Positions 17,340 through 26,171 of a DNA stretch of 64,000 nt are shown piece by piece. This DNA comes from an uncultured Tateyamaria sp. (lineage in GTDB: Bacteria > Pseudomonadota > Alphaproteobacteria > Rhodobacterales > Rhodobacteraceae): contig NZ_CANNGP010000003.1 of the NCBI RefSeq assembly GCF_947504105.1, forward strand, positions 62,001 to 126,000. The letters run 5' to 3'. Position 1 is the first letter of the stretch, and every line of letters starts with the position of its first letter. The translations under genes were made by a program, and so were the position numbers. The notes under the pieces are model-generated. The model worked only from the letters and a program-made list of their open reading frames with translations. It searched no databases and was not told the DNA's origin.

Positions 17340-18652
17340 ATCGCCGTGCCCATCACCGCATTCGGAAGCCAGGTTGCCAAGCCCGGGAAAATGCAAAGCA
17401 GAATGATCGCAATCACCATACACGCGACAAAGGGCAAGGAACCAGTCAGAATGGTTTTCAAGGAAATGTCCGGCGCGATCCCGTTGATGACATAGAGGTT
17501 CAGACCAACAGGGGGTGATATCAGGCCGATCTCCATGTTGATCGTTAGCACCACGGCAAACCAGATGGGATCAAAGCCCGCAGCAGTAATGATGGGCAGC
17601 AGGATGGGCGCCGCCATCAGGATCACCGCAACGGGCGGCAGGAAAAAGCCTGCGATCAACAGGAACACATTGACCGCCGCCATCAGGACCCATGGGTTCA
17701 CATCCAGCGTGCCGATCCATGCCGCGATGGATTGCGTGATGAACAGGCTGGACAGCATGTAGGAAAAGACACCCGCCGCCGCGATGATGAACAGGATCAT
17801 CACGCTTTCCTTGGTACTGTCGCGCAACACCACCCAAAGGTCCTTGGGGTTCCACAGCTTGTAGATCACCATCGCAATCAGCAGACACAAAAGCGCCCCA
17901 ACAGCCGCCGTCTCTGACGGTGTCGCAACACCGCCATACATGGCATAAAGCACGCCGATGATGATGAAGATAAAGGGCAGGACACGCGGCAGAATTTCCA
18001 GCCTTTGCCGCCACGTATAATCACCCTGCGCCAACAGCGCCCGGTCTCCGGATCGCCATGTGGAATACAGCGACCACACCATGAACAGACCCACCAGCAT
18101 GAGACCGGGGATCACGCCAGCCAGAAACAGGCGGCCAATGGATTGCTCGGTGGCGATGCCGTAGACGATCATCGTGACAGAGGGCGGGATCAGAATACCC
18201 AAAGTGCCGCCCGCCGCGATGGACCCGGCCGCCACCCCATCGGGATAGCCGCGTTTGCGCATCTCGGGGATGCCCATCTTACCAATGGCGGCACAGGTTG
18301 CAGGGCTTGATCCGGACATCGCGGCAAAAAGCGCACAGGCACCAAGATTCGATATCACAAGACCACCGGGCACCCGCGTCAGCCAGCGTTCCAACGCCTC
18401 ATAAAGGTCCGCCCCCGCGCGGGTCGATGCAATTGATGATCCCATGATTATGAACATCGGGATCGACAGAAGCGCAAAATTGTCGAGCTTGCCAAACAGG
18501 ATTTCCGGCAGCAACTCAAGCGAGCGCATGCCGTCAAAGATCATGATGAAACCTGTCGATACGATCAGCAGCCCAAGGGCCACCGACACGCCGGAAAACA
18601 GGACAAGGATAGTGCAGACAGCAACAAGCGCGCCCAGCGTCAGCGGATCCAT
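17336..18652 (-). CDS. TRAP transporter large permease, malonate type (DctM/MatM)
   Basis: This 438-residue protein has about 12 transmembrane helices. TRAP-M signatures include FGKLDNFALLSIPMFIIMGS, ALFAAMSGSSPATCAAIGKMGIPEM, GSIAAGGTLGILIPPSVTMIVYG and a C-terminal PPVGLNLYVINGIAP. It is the translocating subunit of the tripartite importer. The start was set at MDPLTL because it overlaps the DctQ stop (TAATG); a 54-residue upstream extension was rejected. Confidence 0.93.
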   Translation of the reverse strand: MDPLTLGALVAVCTILVLFSGVSVALGLLIVSTGFIMIFDGMRSLELLPEILFGKLDNFALLSIPMFIIMGSSIASTRAGADLYEALERWLTRVPGGLVISNLGACALFAAMSGSSPATCAAIGKMGIPEMRKRGYPDGVAAGSIAAGGTLGILIPPSVTMIVYGIATEQSIGRLFLAGVIPGLMLVGLFMVWSLYSTWRSGDRALLAQGDYTWRQRLEILPRVLPFIFIIIGVLYAMYGGVATPSETAAVGALLCLLIAMVIYKLWNPKDLWVVLRDSTKESVMILFIIAAAGVFSYMLSSLFITQSIAAWIGTLDVNPWVLMAAVNVFLLIAGFFLPPVAVILMAAPILLPIITAAGFDPIWFAVVLTINMEIGLISPPVGLNLYVINGIAPDISLKTILTGSLPFVACMVIAIILLCIFPGLATWLPNAVMGTAI

Positions 18653-19200
18653 TACACGTCCTCCAGGCCGAACGGCTGTTCGATTTTGAGAAGGATCGCG
18701 ACCATGTCGGCGACCAGTTGCAGCAGGAACAGTGCAAAACCTACCGGTAAGGCAAGATACGGAATCCAAAGCCGCACACCCCAGACCGTGTCCGACTTCC
18801 AGTTCCGTTCCCATGTCAGGTGCCAGAATTCATAACTGTACCACAGCATGATCGCGACCATGACGATGGACAGGGACAGCGTGAACATCGCAAGAACGAA
18901 GCATGCGCGCTTGCTCAGAGCCAGTGGGATGAGGTCCACATTCACGTGCCCCCGCAGGCGCTGAACATATGGCAATCCAATCAGCGTGGCAGCGATGGCC
19001 AGATAGATCACCGCCTCGGTCTGCCACACCGTCGACCCGTTCAACACGAAACGGATGAAAATCATTTGGCAGGTGATCGCGACAGCCGCGACAATCATCG
19101 CAGCCGAGCACCAGCCCGCAAGTGTAGAGAGTGCAGCCACGACGCGCAGAAACGGGTTGTTTCCGGTTCGCGCAACCGCAGCGGAACTATGACCCGCCAT
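18652..19200 (-). CDS. TRAP transporter small permease (DctQ/MatQ)
   Basis: This 182-residue protein has four predicted membrane segments. The DctQ features are W.TEAVIYLAIAATLIGLPY, an RGHVNVDLI turn, and a C-terminal IPYLALPVGFALFLLQ. It links the binding protein to the large permease and sits between dctP and dctM in the malonate operon. Its last codon overlaps the dctM start. Confidence 0.92.
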   Translation of the reverse strand: MAGHSSAAVARTGNNPFLRVVAALSTLAGWCSAAMIVAAVAITCQMIFIRFVLNGSTVWQTEAVIYLAIAATLIGLPYVQRLRGHVNVDLIPLALSKRACFVLAMFTLSLSIVMVAIMLWYSYEFWHLTWERNWKSDTVWGVRLWIPYLALPVGFALFLLQLVADMVAILLKIEQPFGLEDV

Positions 19201-19269
19201 GACGATGTCCTTGGATGAGAAAAGGGGTGCAGAGGGGCCGCATGTGCATGCGCCCCCTCGCGATGTGTA

Positions 19270-20256
19270 TCACTCGACAGCCAAAGCCATATCGAGCAGC
19301 TCCTGCCCGCCATCGACCTCCGCAACGAACGCGGCGTAAGACGTCTCTTGCGCCAACGCACGCCAGGCTTCGAAATCCTCGGGCGACATCTGCGCGATCT
19401 CGACACCCGCGTCACGGAACACTTGTTCCGATGCGGCATCCTGCTTCTTGGCTTCCTCAAGATAGAACGCCTGCGCCTTGGCGGACGCGTCCAACAGGGC
19501 TACCTGCTGCGCTTCGGTCAGACTGTCGAACCGCGACTTGTTCATCAGCAAGGGCTGGTACATGAACCACAGCGCCACATCGCCCGCAGGGGTATAGCAG
19601 CTGACCTGTTCGTAAATCCGGTAGGATACGAACGATGATGACGACGTGTTCGCGGCGGTCAGAACACCGGTTTGCATCGCGTTGTAAATTTCCGAAGACG
19701 CCATCGAGGCGATCGAGGCCCCTGCCCCCGCCAGCATCTGCTCGAACGCCTTGCCGGCCGCGCGGGTCTGCAGGCCCTTCACATCATCGGGCGCGGTGAT
19801 GCACTTGTCCTTGCCGACAAAACCGCCCGCCAGATAACCATGGACGAGGACCATCACGTCATCACCGGCCATCTTCTCTTCGAGGGCCGCCATGAAGGGG
19901 GATGCGCTCAGACGTGCGGCGTGATCGTGGTTTTTCACCATGCCGGGCATGAGCGTCAGGTTGTAGGCGGGCTGTTGGCCACCGGCATAGCTGAGCGGCA
20001 GAACGGTCATGTCCAATTGGCCACGGCTGAGTGGGCGATATTGCTCGCGCGGCTTGAACAGCGATTTCGAGCCAAAGATCTGTATCTCCAGATCGACGCC
20101 TGCGGCAGCAACCTCGTCAGCGACCATCTGGGCCACCTGGTGCCGCACATCCTTGTTGGACCACTGGTGCGACAGGCGCAGCGTCTCTGCGCTCGCGGCC
20201 GATCCGATGGCCAGGCACGCCGCCATGGCAGTGGCTGTGAGTTTTGCGAATTTCAT
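19270..20256 (-). CDS. TRAP transporter solute-binding protein, malonate-type (DctP/MatP)
   Basis: This 328-residue periplasmic protein has a signal peptide ending ASA before ETLRLSHQWSNKD. The mature part has the DctP fold pattern (SLFKPREQYRPLSRGQLDM, DDVKGLQTRAAGKAFEQML, SSEIYNAMQTGVLTA). It is first in the operon whose later genes are malonate-specific, so malonate is the inferred ligand. It is preceded by AGGGAGGAC and a divergent GntR gene with a palindromic operator. Confidence 0.88.
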   Translation of the reverse strand: MKFAKLTATAMAACLAIGSAASAETLRLSHQWSNKDVRHQVAQMVADEVAAAGVDLEIQIFGSKSLFKPREQYRPLSRGQLDMTVLPLSYAGGQQPAYNLTLMPGMVKNHDHAARLSASPFMAALEEKMAGDDVMVLVHGYLAGGFVGKDKCITAPDDVKGLQTRAAGKAFEQMLAGAGASIASMASSEIYNAMQTGVLTAANTSSSSFVSYRIYEQVSCYTPAGDVALWFMYQPLLMNKSRFDSLTEAQQVALLDASAKAQAFYLEEAKKQDAASEQVFRDAGVEIAQMSPEDFEAWRALAQETSYAAFVAEVDGGQELLDMALAVE

Positions 20257-20341
20257 AGTGTCCTCCCTAGGTGTGAATCAACTTTGCGCGCTGAAACTAC
20301 GACTGGGACGCTCCCACAGCGCGCATAACGAGTCAACTTTC

Positions 20342-20351
20342 TTGTATACAA
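20342..20351. promoter_or_regulatory. Putative GntR (FadR-type) operator
   Basis: TTGTATACAA is a perfect 10-bp palindrome in the 142-bp divergent gap between the TRAP operon and the GntR gene. Its form agrees with operators of FCD-domain GntR regulators (core GTATAC). It probably mediates malonate-responsive control of both directions. Confidence 0.7.
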
Positions 20352-20398
20352 TAATCCAATACTTGCATTTTTTACCCGCTGAATGATACACATCACCC

Positions 20399-21046
20399 AT
20401 GGATGTCAGACGTGCAGATCAGATTGCAGAAGCCCTCGAACAACTGGTTTTTTCAGGGGAATTTCAGGATGGCCAACGTCTGGACGAACTCAAGCTGGCA
20501 GAACAGTTTCACGTCTCGCGCACGCCCATCCGCGAGGCGCTGCAGGTGCTTGTCAGCTCGGGCATGGCCGAACAGGTGCCACGGCGCGGCGTCTTCATCC
20601 GACAGCCCGGCCCCGTTGAACTGATGGAGATGTTCGAAACCATGGCCGAGATCGAGGCGGTGTGCGGCCGCCTTGCGGCAACACGCATGACCGATCAGGG
20701 TCTCGAGGCGCTGTCAGCCGCGAATGACCGGTGCCAGCAAGCCATCGATGACACGGACCACGACCGTTACTACACAGAGAACGAGACGTTCCACCAAATC
20801 ATCTACCGCGGCGCGGCCAACGCGTTCCTGGAAAAGCAGGCGCTGCAACTTCAAAACAGGCTCAAGGCCTATCGCCGGATTCAACTCCGCTTCCGCGGCA
20901 GGCTCCAACAATCCATGAGCGAGCACTCCGAGGTCCTGGCGGCACTGCAAGCAGGCAACGCGGATCAGGCGGCGTCGGTTCTGCGGCGGCACGTCGCCGT
21001 GCAGGGCGAGAAGTTTCATCAACTCATCGCCAGCTTGAACCGCTAG
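20399..21046 (+). CDS. GntR-family (FCD domain) transcriptional regulator of malonate genes
   Basis: This 215-residue regulator has an N-terminal winged HTH (LDELKLAEQFHVSRTPIREALQVL, VPRRGVFIRQPG) and a C-terminal all-helical FCD ligand domain with the metal-site residues D..FH near NETFHQIIY and SEHSEVLAAL. Its position divergent to the malonate TRAP/MatAB genes and the operator at 20342 make it a MatR-like repressor. The start ATG is the first in frame, 47 bp after the operator. Confidence 0.9.
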   Translation: MDVRRADQIAEALEQLVFSGEFQDGQRLDELKLAEQFHVSRTPIREALQVLVSSGMAEQVPRRGVFIRQPGPVELMEMFETMAEIEAVCGRLAATRMTDQGLEALSAANDRCQQAIDDTDHDRYYTENETFHQIIYRGAANAFLEKQALQLQNRLKAYRRIQLRFRGRLQQSMSEHSEVLAALQAGNADQAASVLRRHVAVQGEKFHQLIASLNR

Positions 21047-21125
21047 TGTAGTTTAGAACCGCCGGCCCATAGCAGTCAGTTGGCTACGTTCAGGACGGCC
21101 ACTTCAGACATCGCACAGCGCAACA

Positions 21126-23138
21126 TCACCGTCGTTTTGGCACCGCGCTTCCCCCACGAACCGTTTTTGCCGCAGACCGCGCACGGTTTTTCTTGCTGCT
21201 GGGCTTGCCCTTTGGGGGCGGGGGACCTTTGGCGCTGCTGCTCCGAGGTTTGGAATACGTGTCCTTGGCTGCTTTGGACGCAGTCGATGATTTACCCTGA
21301 GGGCTTGCCGCCGATGAGCTTCGTTTTTTCAAAGGCGCATGCGCAGCCTTATCCGTCTCTTTCGCCTTGGGTTTCTGCTCCCTGGGCTTGCGATCCTCGG
21401 GCTTGGGCTTGCGACGTCGAGGCGTTGGCGCGTCGTTCCAGTCAGTCGGCGGCGTGTCCGCTTTGCGATGACGTGGTTTGCCCGTAGGCGCGCGATCGGA
21501 TTTCGGTCGCTTGAAGGCCGGGATATCCGGCGCCGCGTCCAGACGCACGATTTCCTTTGTCCTCTCGATCCTCATGTCAGAACCAATGGCTGCCAGAAAA
21601 CTGTCGACAACAGCCTCGCGAATTTCGACGTAAGACAAATCGTCAGCAATGCGGATCGCGCCAATATCGTCCTTCGTGATGTTACCCGCCTTACACACCA
21701 TCGGAAGCAGATGACGTGGAGACGCGCTTTGGTTCCGCCCCTCTGACAGCGAAAACCAGACGCTGGGACCGAATGCCCCCCTTGGCTTGCTCTTTTCCGC
21801 CTGAACCACACCCAGCTCTTCCGGGGCGGAATGGCGCGTTTGATACTGGCGCAAGTAAGCGGCCGCGATCTGTTGAGGAGAGAATTTTTCGACCAATTGG
21901 TCGACCATCGGGCGTTCCGTTTCGGTGATGTCTGTTTGCCAGTCGTCCGCGGCCAGCATACGCGCCTGATCGCTCTCCTGCACGGCCTCGGCCGAAGGCG
22001 CAGCGCCCCATTCAGCAGTCAGCTTGGCAAACTTCAAAATCCGTTCCGCCTTCTTTCGGGACGACGGCACGACAATCAAAGCACTTACACCTTTGCGTCC
22101 TGCGCGGCCCGTGCGGCCGGACCGATGCAAGAGGGTCTCGTGGCTGTTCGGCAGTTCGGCGTGAACGACCAGATCAAGGTTGGGCAGGTCAATGCCTCGG
22201 GCGGCGACATCGGTTGCCACACAAACCCGCGCGCGCCCGTCCCGCATCGCTTGTAGTGCGTTGGATCGTTCGCCCTGGGTCAGCTCACCGGATAGGGCCA
22301 CAACCGAAAATCCGCGGTTCGACAGTCGTGCAGTCAGGCGTGATACCATCGCACGGGTGTTGCAAAACACGATGGCATTGGGTGCCTCGTAATAGCGCAG
22401 CACATTGATGATGGCGTTTTCGCCATCACGTGCGGCCACCGCCATAGCGCGGTAGTCTATGTCGGCGTGCTGGGTCTGTTCACTTACGGTCGACACACGT
22501 TCCGCATCGCGCTGATAGCTTTTGGCCAGTTTGGCAATCGCGCCGGGAACAGTTGCGGAAAACAGCAATGTCTGGCGGTCTGCAGGCGTTTCATCAAGGA
22601 TGAATTCCAAATCCTCGCGAAAGCCGAGGTCCAGCATTTCATCGGCTTCATCCAGCACGACCGCACGGACCTGGGTCAACTCGATGGACCCGCGCATAAT
22701 GTGGTCGCGCAACCGCCCCGGCGTGGCTACGACGACGTGGGAACCACGTGCCAAGGCACGACGTTCATCGCGCATGTCCATGCCCCCAACGCAGGATGCC
22801 AGAAATGCGCCCGCATCAGCATAAAGCCACCCGAGTTCACGTTTTACCTGCAATGCCAGTTCCCGCGTCGGCGCGATGACCAAAGCCAACGGCGCGGCAG
22901 CCGCACCAAACACGTCATCATCCCCCAACAAAGTGGGGGCTATCGCCAACCCGAAACCTATCGTTTTTCCCGATCCGGTTTGCGCCGATACCAAAAGGTC
23001 CCGGCCCTCCAGTTCTGGTTGGGTGACCGCTTGCTGAACGGGGGTCAAAATATCATAGCCCTTGCGGGCAAGCGCATCTGCGATGGTTTTTTTCAAGGTG
23101 GAAGTTCTTTGTATGGGGCAGGCTGTACGGCTGTGCAA
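21126..23138 (-). CDS. DEAD-box ATP-dependent RNA helicase with long basic tail
   Basis: This protein of up to 670 residues carries the helicase motifs AQTGSGKT, PTRELALQ, ATPGRLRDHI, DEADEMLDLGF, SATVP, ATDVAARGID and HRSGRTGRAGR. A DbpA/DeaD-type RNA-binding-like domain follows (near 470-545: SLSEGRNQSASPRHLLPMVCKAGNI). The last ~110 residues are low-complexity Lys/Arg/Ser/Pro and probably bind RNA. The role is likely in ribosome assembly or mRNA turnover. The start is uncertain: the frame opens with TTG at 23138, another TTG lies at 23096 (LKKTIADAL), and no good ribosome-binding site was seen at either. Confidence 0.9.
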   Translation of the reverse strand: MHSRTACPIQRTSTLKKTIADALARKGYDILTPVQQAVTQPELEGRDLLVSAQTGSGKTIGFGLAIAPTLLGDDDVFGAAAAPLALVIAPTRELALQVKRELGWLYADAGAFLASCVGGMDMRDERRALARGSHVVVATPGRLRDHIMRGSIELTQVRAVVLDEADEMLDLGFREDLEFILDETPADRQTLLFSATVPGAIAKLAKSYQRDAERVSTVSEQTQHADIDYRAMAVAARDGENAIINVLRYYEAPNAIVFCNTRAMVSRLTARLSNRGFSVVALSGELTQGERSNALQAMRDGRARVCVATDVAARGIDLPNLDLVVHAELPNSHETLLHRSGRTGRAGRKGVSALIVVPSSRKKAERILKFAKLTAEWGAAPSAEAVQESDQARMLAADDWQTDITETERPMVDQLVEKFSPQQIAAAYLRQYQTRHSAPEELGVVQAEKSKPRGAFGPSVWFSLSEGRNQSASPRHLLPMVCKAGNITKDDIGAIRIADDLSYVEIREAVVDSFLAAIGSDMRIERTKEIVRLDAAPDIPAFKRPKSDRAPTGKPRHRKADTPPTDWNDAPTPRRRKPKPEDRKPREQKPKAKETDKAAHAPLKKRSSSAASPQGKSSTASKAAKDTYSKPRSSSAKGPPPPKGKPSSKKNRARSAAKTVRGGSAVPKRR

Positions 23139-23758
23139 ACTTGCAATCAGCGCATCATCCGAGGTTTAAGACGCCCCTCTACCGTGTGGCGCGTGGTTTG
23201 TATAGACACTGTTACTTCCGAATTGACGGATACCAGCCCTAAGCGGACGTTGGTCACAGCTGCTGGGATGACGGCTGTGCGGGACAAAACCGACCTTGGA
23301 TTTTAGCACTTCGCCGACGCAGCATCCCTTCGCGGTTGCGGCGAGCCTGCCGCTGCCACGCAGCACATGTCACCGAACCGGATGTTCGCGGTCGTCAAGG
23401 TGGCCTAAACCGAAAACGCAATTTCGCCGCAGCTTCATCGGACAACTCAGACGCGGACTAAGTGCGCCTTCGCTGCGGGTGCACGAATGTCAACCATGTG
23501 AAACCCGCCGAAGATGGCAGCGTTTGTTTTCAGCAATTTGCTTCGTGGACAATAGCACTGCCGCGCACTCCCACTGAGAACGTGCATGTCACCACGTGAG
23601 AGCTGGGCTGAGGGCAAGCGCTCAGAACTGCAACTGCCTGCCGTTCCGGTGGCGAGCAAACGATTGCTTGGCATGGCTTTTGCACCCTGTCTAATATCGC
23701 CCAATACACAAACCGCCTCAGTTTGACGGGGCTCTTCAGTCTCAGGCAGCATGTCAGC
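23139..23758. other. Long intergenic stretch, nothing recognised
   Basis: About 620 bp between the helicase gene and the AraC gene. No frame shows a convincing start, codon bias or known motif, and no strong terminator was found. It probably holds the helicase promoter and marks the left edge of the accessory region. Confidence 0.5.
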
Positions 23759-24793
23759 ATGAAAACGAACGAAGCGAATTCTGATAGCCATGTTTGGAAT
23801 GTTCCAGGTTTTGGCGTCCACCACATCGCCAAGCTTCTGAAAAACCGTGGTTCAGATGTCGCCGCGCTTCTGAGATCGGCAAATCTACCTGTTGATTGTC
23901 ACGAAACCCCTCCGAACCAAGTCGATGTTCGGAGTGAGCTCCGCCTCCTGGAACTGGCTATTGAAGAAACCAAAGATCCCTTTTTTGCGGTCTCGGCAGG
24001 ACAAACATTCAACCCCAGAGGGACAACGCTTCTCAGTTACGTCGTTTTGAACTCTCCGACCGTTGGTGAGGCCATTGAGAAGGCTGTGACCTACGCGCGT
24101 TTGGCGCGGGGCTTCGCAAAACTGTCATTCTATGAAGAAGAGCATGGCATGTTCTTGGAAATAGACACCATCGCCAAGTTGATACGTGCTGATGGGGCGC
24201 ATAACGAGTTTCGCATTACCGCCTTTTTGACCAGTCTTCAGATTGCGGCTGAGACCCCCCTGCCAGTCGTCGAGATGCGTTTTCCGCATAAGCTGACCGA
24301 AGAAAAGCAAACACAAATCTCGGATGCTTTGTCGGTCAACGTCAAACAGAGTCAGCGCGTTCCAGGCATCCTGTTTGACAAGGCGGTTGTGGATATTCCG
24401 ATCAGGGACGCGGATGCCGCATTGCTTTTGCACCTTGAAACACATGTGCAAACTCTGATGAAGGATCTGACACCAGTTGTCGGTGAGACAAGTTCTTTGG
24501 TGCAGGGCGAAGTAACGTCACGACTGTCTTTCAGTGCACCCACGCAAGATGAAATTGCAAAGACGCTTGGCATGAGCATCAGTACACTTGGACGCAAACT
24601 TTCCAAAGAAGGCACAACCTACAAACAGCTGCTAATGGACATTCGAAAAAGGCTGGCGGAACAATATCTTGATGACCCCAAACTCAGCCTTTCCGAGATT
24701 GCTTTTGCCCTTGGTTACTCTGATCAAGCTGCGTTTACCAATGCCTACAAGAGCTGGACGGGCCAATCTCCGGGGAGTGTTCGGACTGCGTAG
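23759..24793 (+). CDS. AraC-family regulator with arabinose-binding-type N-terminal domain
   Basis: This protein of about 344 residues has N-terminal residues 20-220 matching the OruR/ArgR-type ligand domain found in many AraC regulators (ALLRSANLP, RLLELAIEETKDPFFAVSAGQ, GTTLLSYVVLNSPTVGEAIE). The C-terminal double HTH is clear: SAPTQDEIAKTLGMSISTLGRKL, then LSLSEIAFALGYSDQAAFTNA and FKxxTG-like YKSWTGQSPG. The ATG at 23759 was preferred to an upstream TTG. It ends 178 bp before the convergent first member of the exported-protein family, so it is the only candidate regulator inside the array, though no direct evidence links them. Confidence 0.88.
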   Translation: MKTNEANSDSHVWNVPGFGVHHIAKLLKNRGSDVAALLRSANLPVDCHETPPNQVDVRSELRLLELAIEETKDPFFAVSAGQTFNPRGTTLLSYVVLNSPTVGEAIEKAVTYARLARGFAKLSFYEEEHGMFLEIDTIAKLIRADGAHNEFRITAFLTSLQIAAETPLPVVEMRFPHKLTEEKQTQISDALSVNVKQSQRVPGILFDKAVVDIPIRDADAALLLHLETHVQTLMKDLTPVVGETSSLVQGEVTSRLSFSAPTQDEIAKTLGMSISTLGRKLSKEGTTYKQLLMDIRKRLAEQYLDDPKLSLSEIAFALGYSDQAAFTNAYKSWTGQSPGSVRTA

Positions 24794-24830
24794 CTGATCT
24801 CAGGGTTTACAAATCGTCGAACACGGTGCT

Positions 24831-24964
24831 GCCGGACCTCGTATCCGGGGCCCGGCATTGAGTGGTGGTACGTCGCGATTTCTCAGCGCCGTTCTGTCTG
24901 GATCAAAACAATGCTGGTGGCGGGACAAACAAGTGCCGCGAAACACCACAGGATGATCATTTTG
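24831..24964 (-). repeat. 3' flanking repeat, copy 1
   Basis: About 135 bp lying just after the stop of the exported-protein gene at 24972. It is roughly 90% identical to 25577-25716. It begins with a GC-rich hairpin (CCGGACCTCG / CCGGGGCCCGG) that could end transcription. The copies show that gene plus 3' flank was duplicated as a unit. Confidence 0.8.
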
Positions 24965-24971
24965 ATGTCTA

Positions 24972-25361
24972 CTATTCCACAGGAATAATTTTGCTTTCTT
25001 CTTCGCCCAGGGGCTGGGTCGAGGATAGGTTGTCTTGATCCTGACCGAAGCCATGGTCAGCGTGGTAGGTAGCCTTTGCATTCGGGGCGATCATCTGAGC
25101 AATGGCAACCGCATCGGCAATCGAATCAACCGAATAGATCTGCAGGATGCCCTGACTGGTCTCCGCCAGCCCAACCATGTCAGCATTGTGCGAACCGGTA
25201 CGGGCCATCTGGTCCGCGTTGTTGAGCACTTGTGATGCGGAGGCGCGCACGTCATGAGCTTTTCCACCGAAGCTGTGGCCATTCAAAGGTCCGGCCATGG
25301 ACGCTCCGGCGCTCATGACCAGTGCGAAAACGGTGGCGGCGGTGATCAGTGTCTTTTGCAT
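24972..25361 (-). CDS. Exported small protein, GPL/HDVR family member A
   Basis: This 129-residue protein has a Sec signal peptide (MQKTLITAATVFALVMSAGA, cleavage after SMA) and the family mature N-terminus GPLNGHSFGGKAHDVRASAS. The rest is unlike any family I know: a helical stretch (VDSIADAVAIAQMIAPNAKA) and a shared DQDNLSSTQPLG motif also found in member B. The start has an excellent AAGGAGAAG. An in-frame extension upstream of the ATG was rejected because it would translate the conserved leader. The function is unknown; it is probably periplasmic or extracellular. Confidence 0.8.
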   Translation of the reverse strand: MQKTLITAATVFALVMSAGASMAGPLNGHSFGGKAHDVRASASQVLNNADQMARTGSHNADMVGLAETSQGILQIYSVDSIADAVAIAQMIAPNAKATYHADHGFGQDQDNLSSTQPLGEEESKIIPVE

Positions 25362-25480
25362 TTGTCTTCTCCTTTTGGGGTTGAGCGTGTGTGTCACGCT
25401 GTGTGTGCATTCAATTTGGCAGCTTGCGGCTCGGATTTATTGTGCTGGCAGGTCAGGGTTTTGCGAAGAAGCTTCAATTT
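25362..25480 (-). repeat. Conserved 5' leader of member A
   Basis: About 119 bp directly upstream of the start, shared with the other five family members. It contains AGCGTG (25384-25389) and CACGCT (25395-25400), a 6-bp dyad just before the ribosome-binding site, and the constant block with AATAAATCCGAGCCGCAAG. It probably carries the promoter and 5' untranslated region. Confidence 0.75.
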
Positions 25481-25576
25481 GGCGTCTATGCGCCAGGTAG
25501 TTTGCGAGGGGTATTTTGTGTCAGGAGGACCTGGCCTGCCCCGACGACCTGCAAGGGGCGCGACCGACAGACGAAA

Positions 25577-25716
25577 CCGGACCTCGGAGTTAGCATCCGG
25601 GGCCCGGCATTAGGTGGTGGTACGTCGCGATTTCTCAGCGCCCTCCTGTCTGGATCAAAACAATGCTGGTGGCGGGACAACCAAGTGCCGCGAAACACCA
25701 CAAGACAATCATTTTG
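25577..25716 (-). repeat. 3' flanking repeat, copy 2
   Basis: Second copy of the element at 24831-24964, again immediately after a family gene (member B). Its left part forms the hairpin CCGGACCTCGGA / TCCGGGGCCCGG. Confidence 0.8.
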
Positions 25717-26017
25717 GGGACCAGAAGATCACAGGTGTACCATTCTGGCCGCCAGAGTGGTTTTCGAAATTGAATTTAAAGTTGTCGGAGCCCAAGGGCT
25801 GGGTCGAGGACAAGTTGTCTTGACCCGGATCGAAGCCAGGGTCGGTTTGGTGAGTATTGGCCCCACGGTCCGCGTTGTTGAGTGCTTGCGATGCGGAGGC
25901 GCGCACGTCATGGGCTTTCCCACCGAAGCTGTGGCCGTTCAAAGGTCCGGCCATGGACGCTCCGGCGCTCGTGACCAGTGCGAATACTGTGGCGGCTGTG
26001 AGCATTGTCTTTTGCAT
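25709..26017 (-). CDS. Exported small protein, GPL/HDVR family member B
   Basis: This 102-residue protein is the closest paralogue of member A: signal peptide MQKTMLTAATVFALVTSAGA, cleavage after SMA, mature GPLNGHSFGGKAHDVRASAS, then DPGQDNLSSTQPLG. The C-terminus (DNFKFNFENHSGGQNGTPVIFW) differs completely from A. Leader, ribosome-binding site (AAGGAGAAG) and 3' repeat are also duplicated, so A and B arose by tandem duplication followed by replacement or rapid change of the tail. The function is unknown. Confidence 0.78.
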   Translation of the reverse strand: MQKTMLTAATVFALVTSAGASMAGPLNGHSFGGKAHDVRASASQALNNADRGANTHQTDPGFDPGQDNLSSTQPLGSDNFKFNFENHSGGQNGTPVIFWSPK

Positions 26018-26138
26018 TTGTCTTCTCCTTTTGGGGTTGAGCGTGTTTGTTACGCTGTCTGTGCATTCAATTTGGCAGCTTGCGGCTCGGATTTATTGTG
26101 CTGGCAGGTCAAGGTTTTGCGAAAAGTCACCAAGTTGG
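26018..26138 (-). repeat. Conserved 5' leader of member B
   Basis: Nearly identical to the leader of member A, with the dyad AGCGT...ACGCT before the ribosome-binding site and the same AATAAATCCGAGCC block. Confidence 0.75.
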
Positions 26139-26171
26139 CGCCTGTCCTTCGTTTCGCCGCAGCGACGGGCC

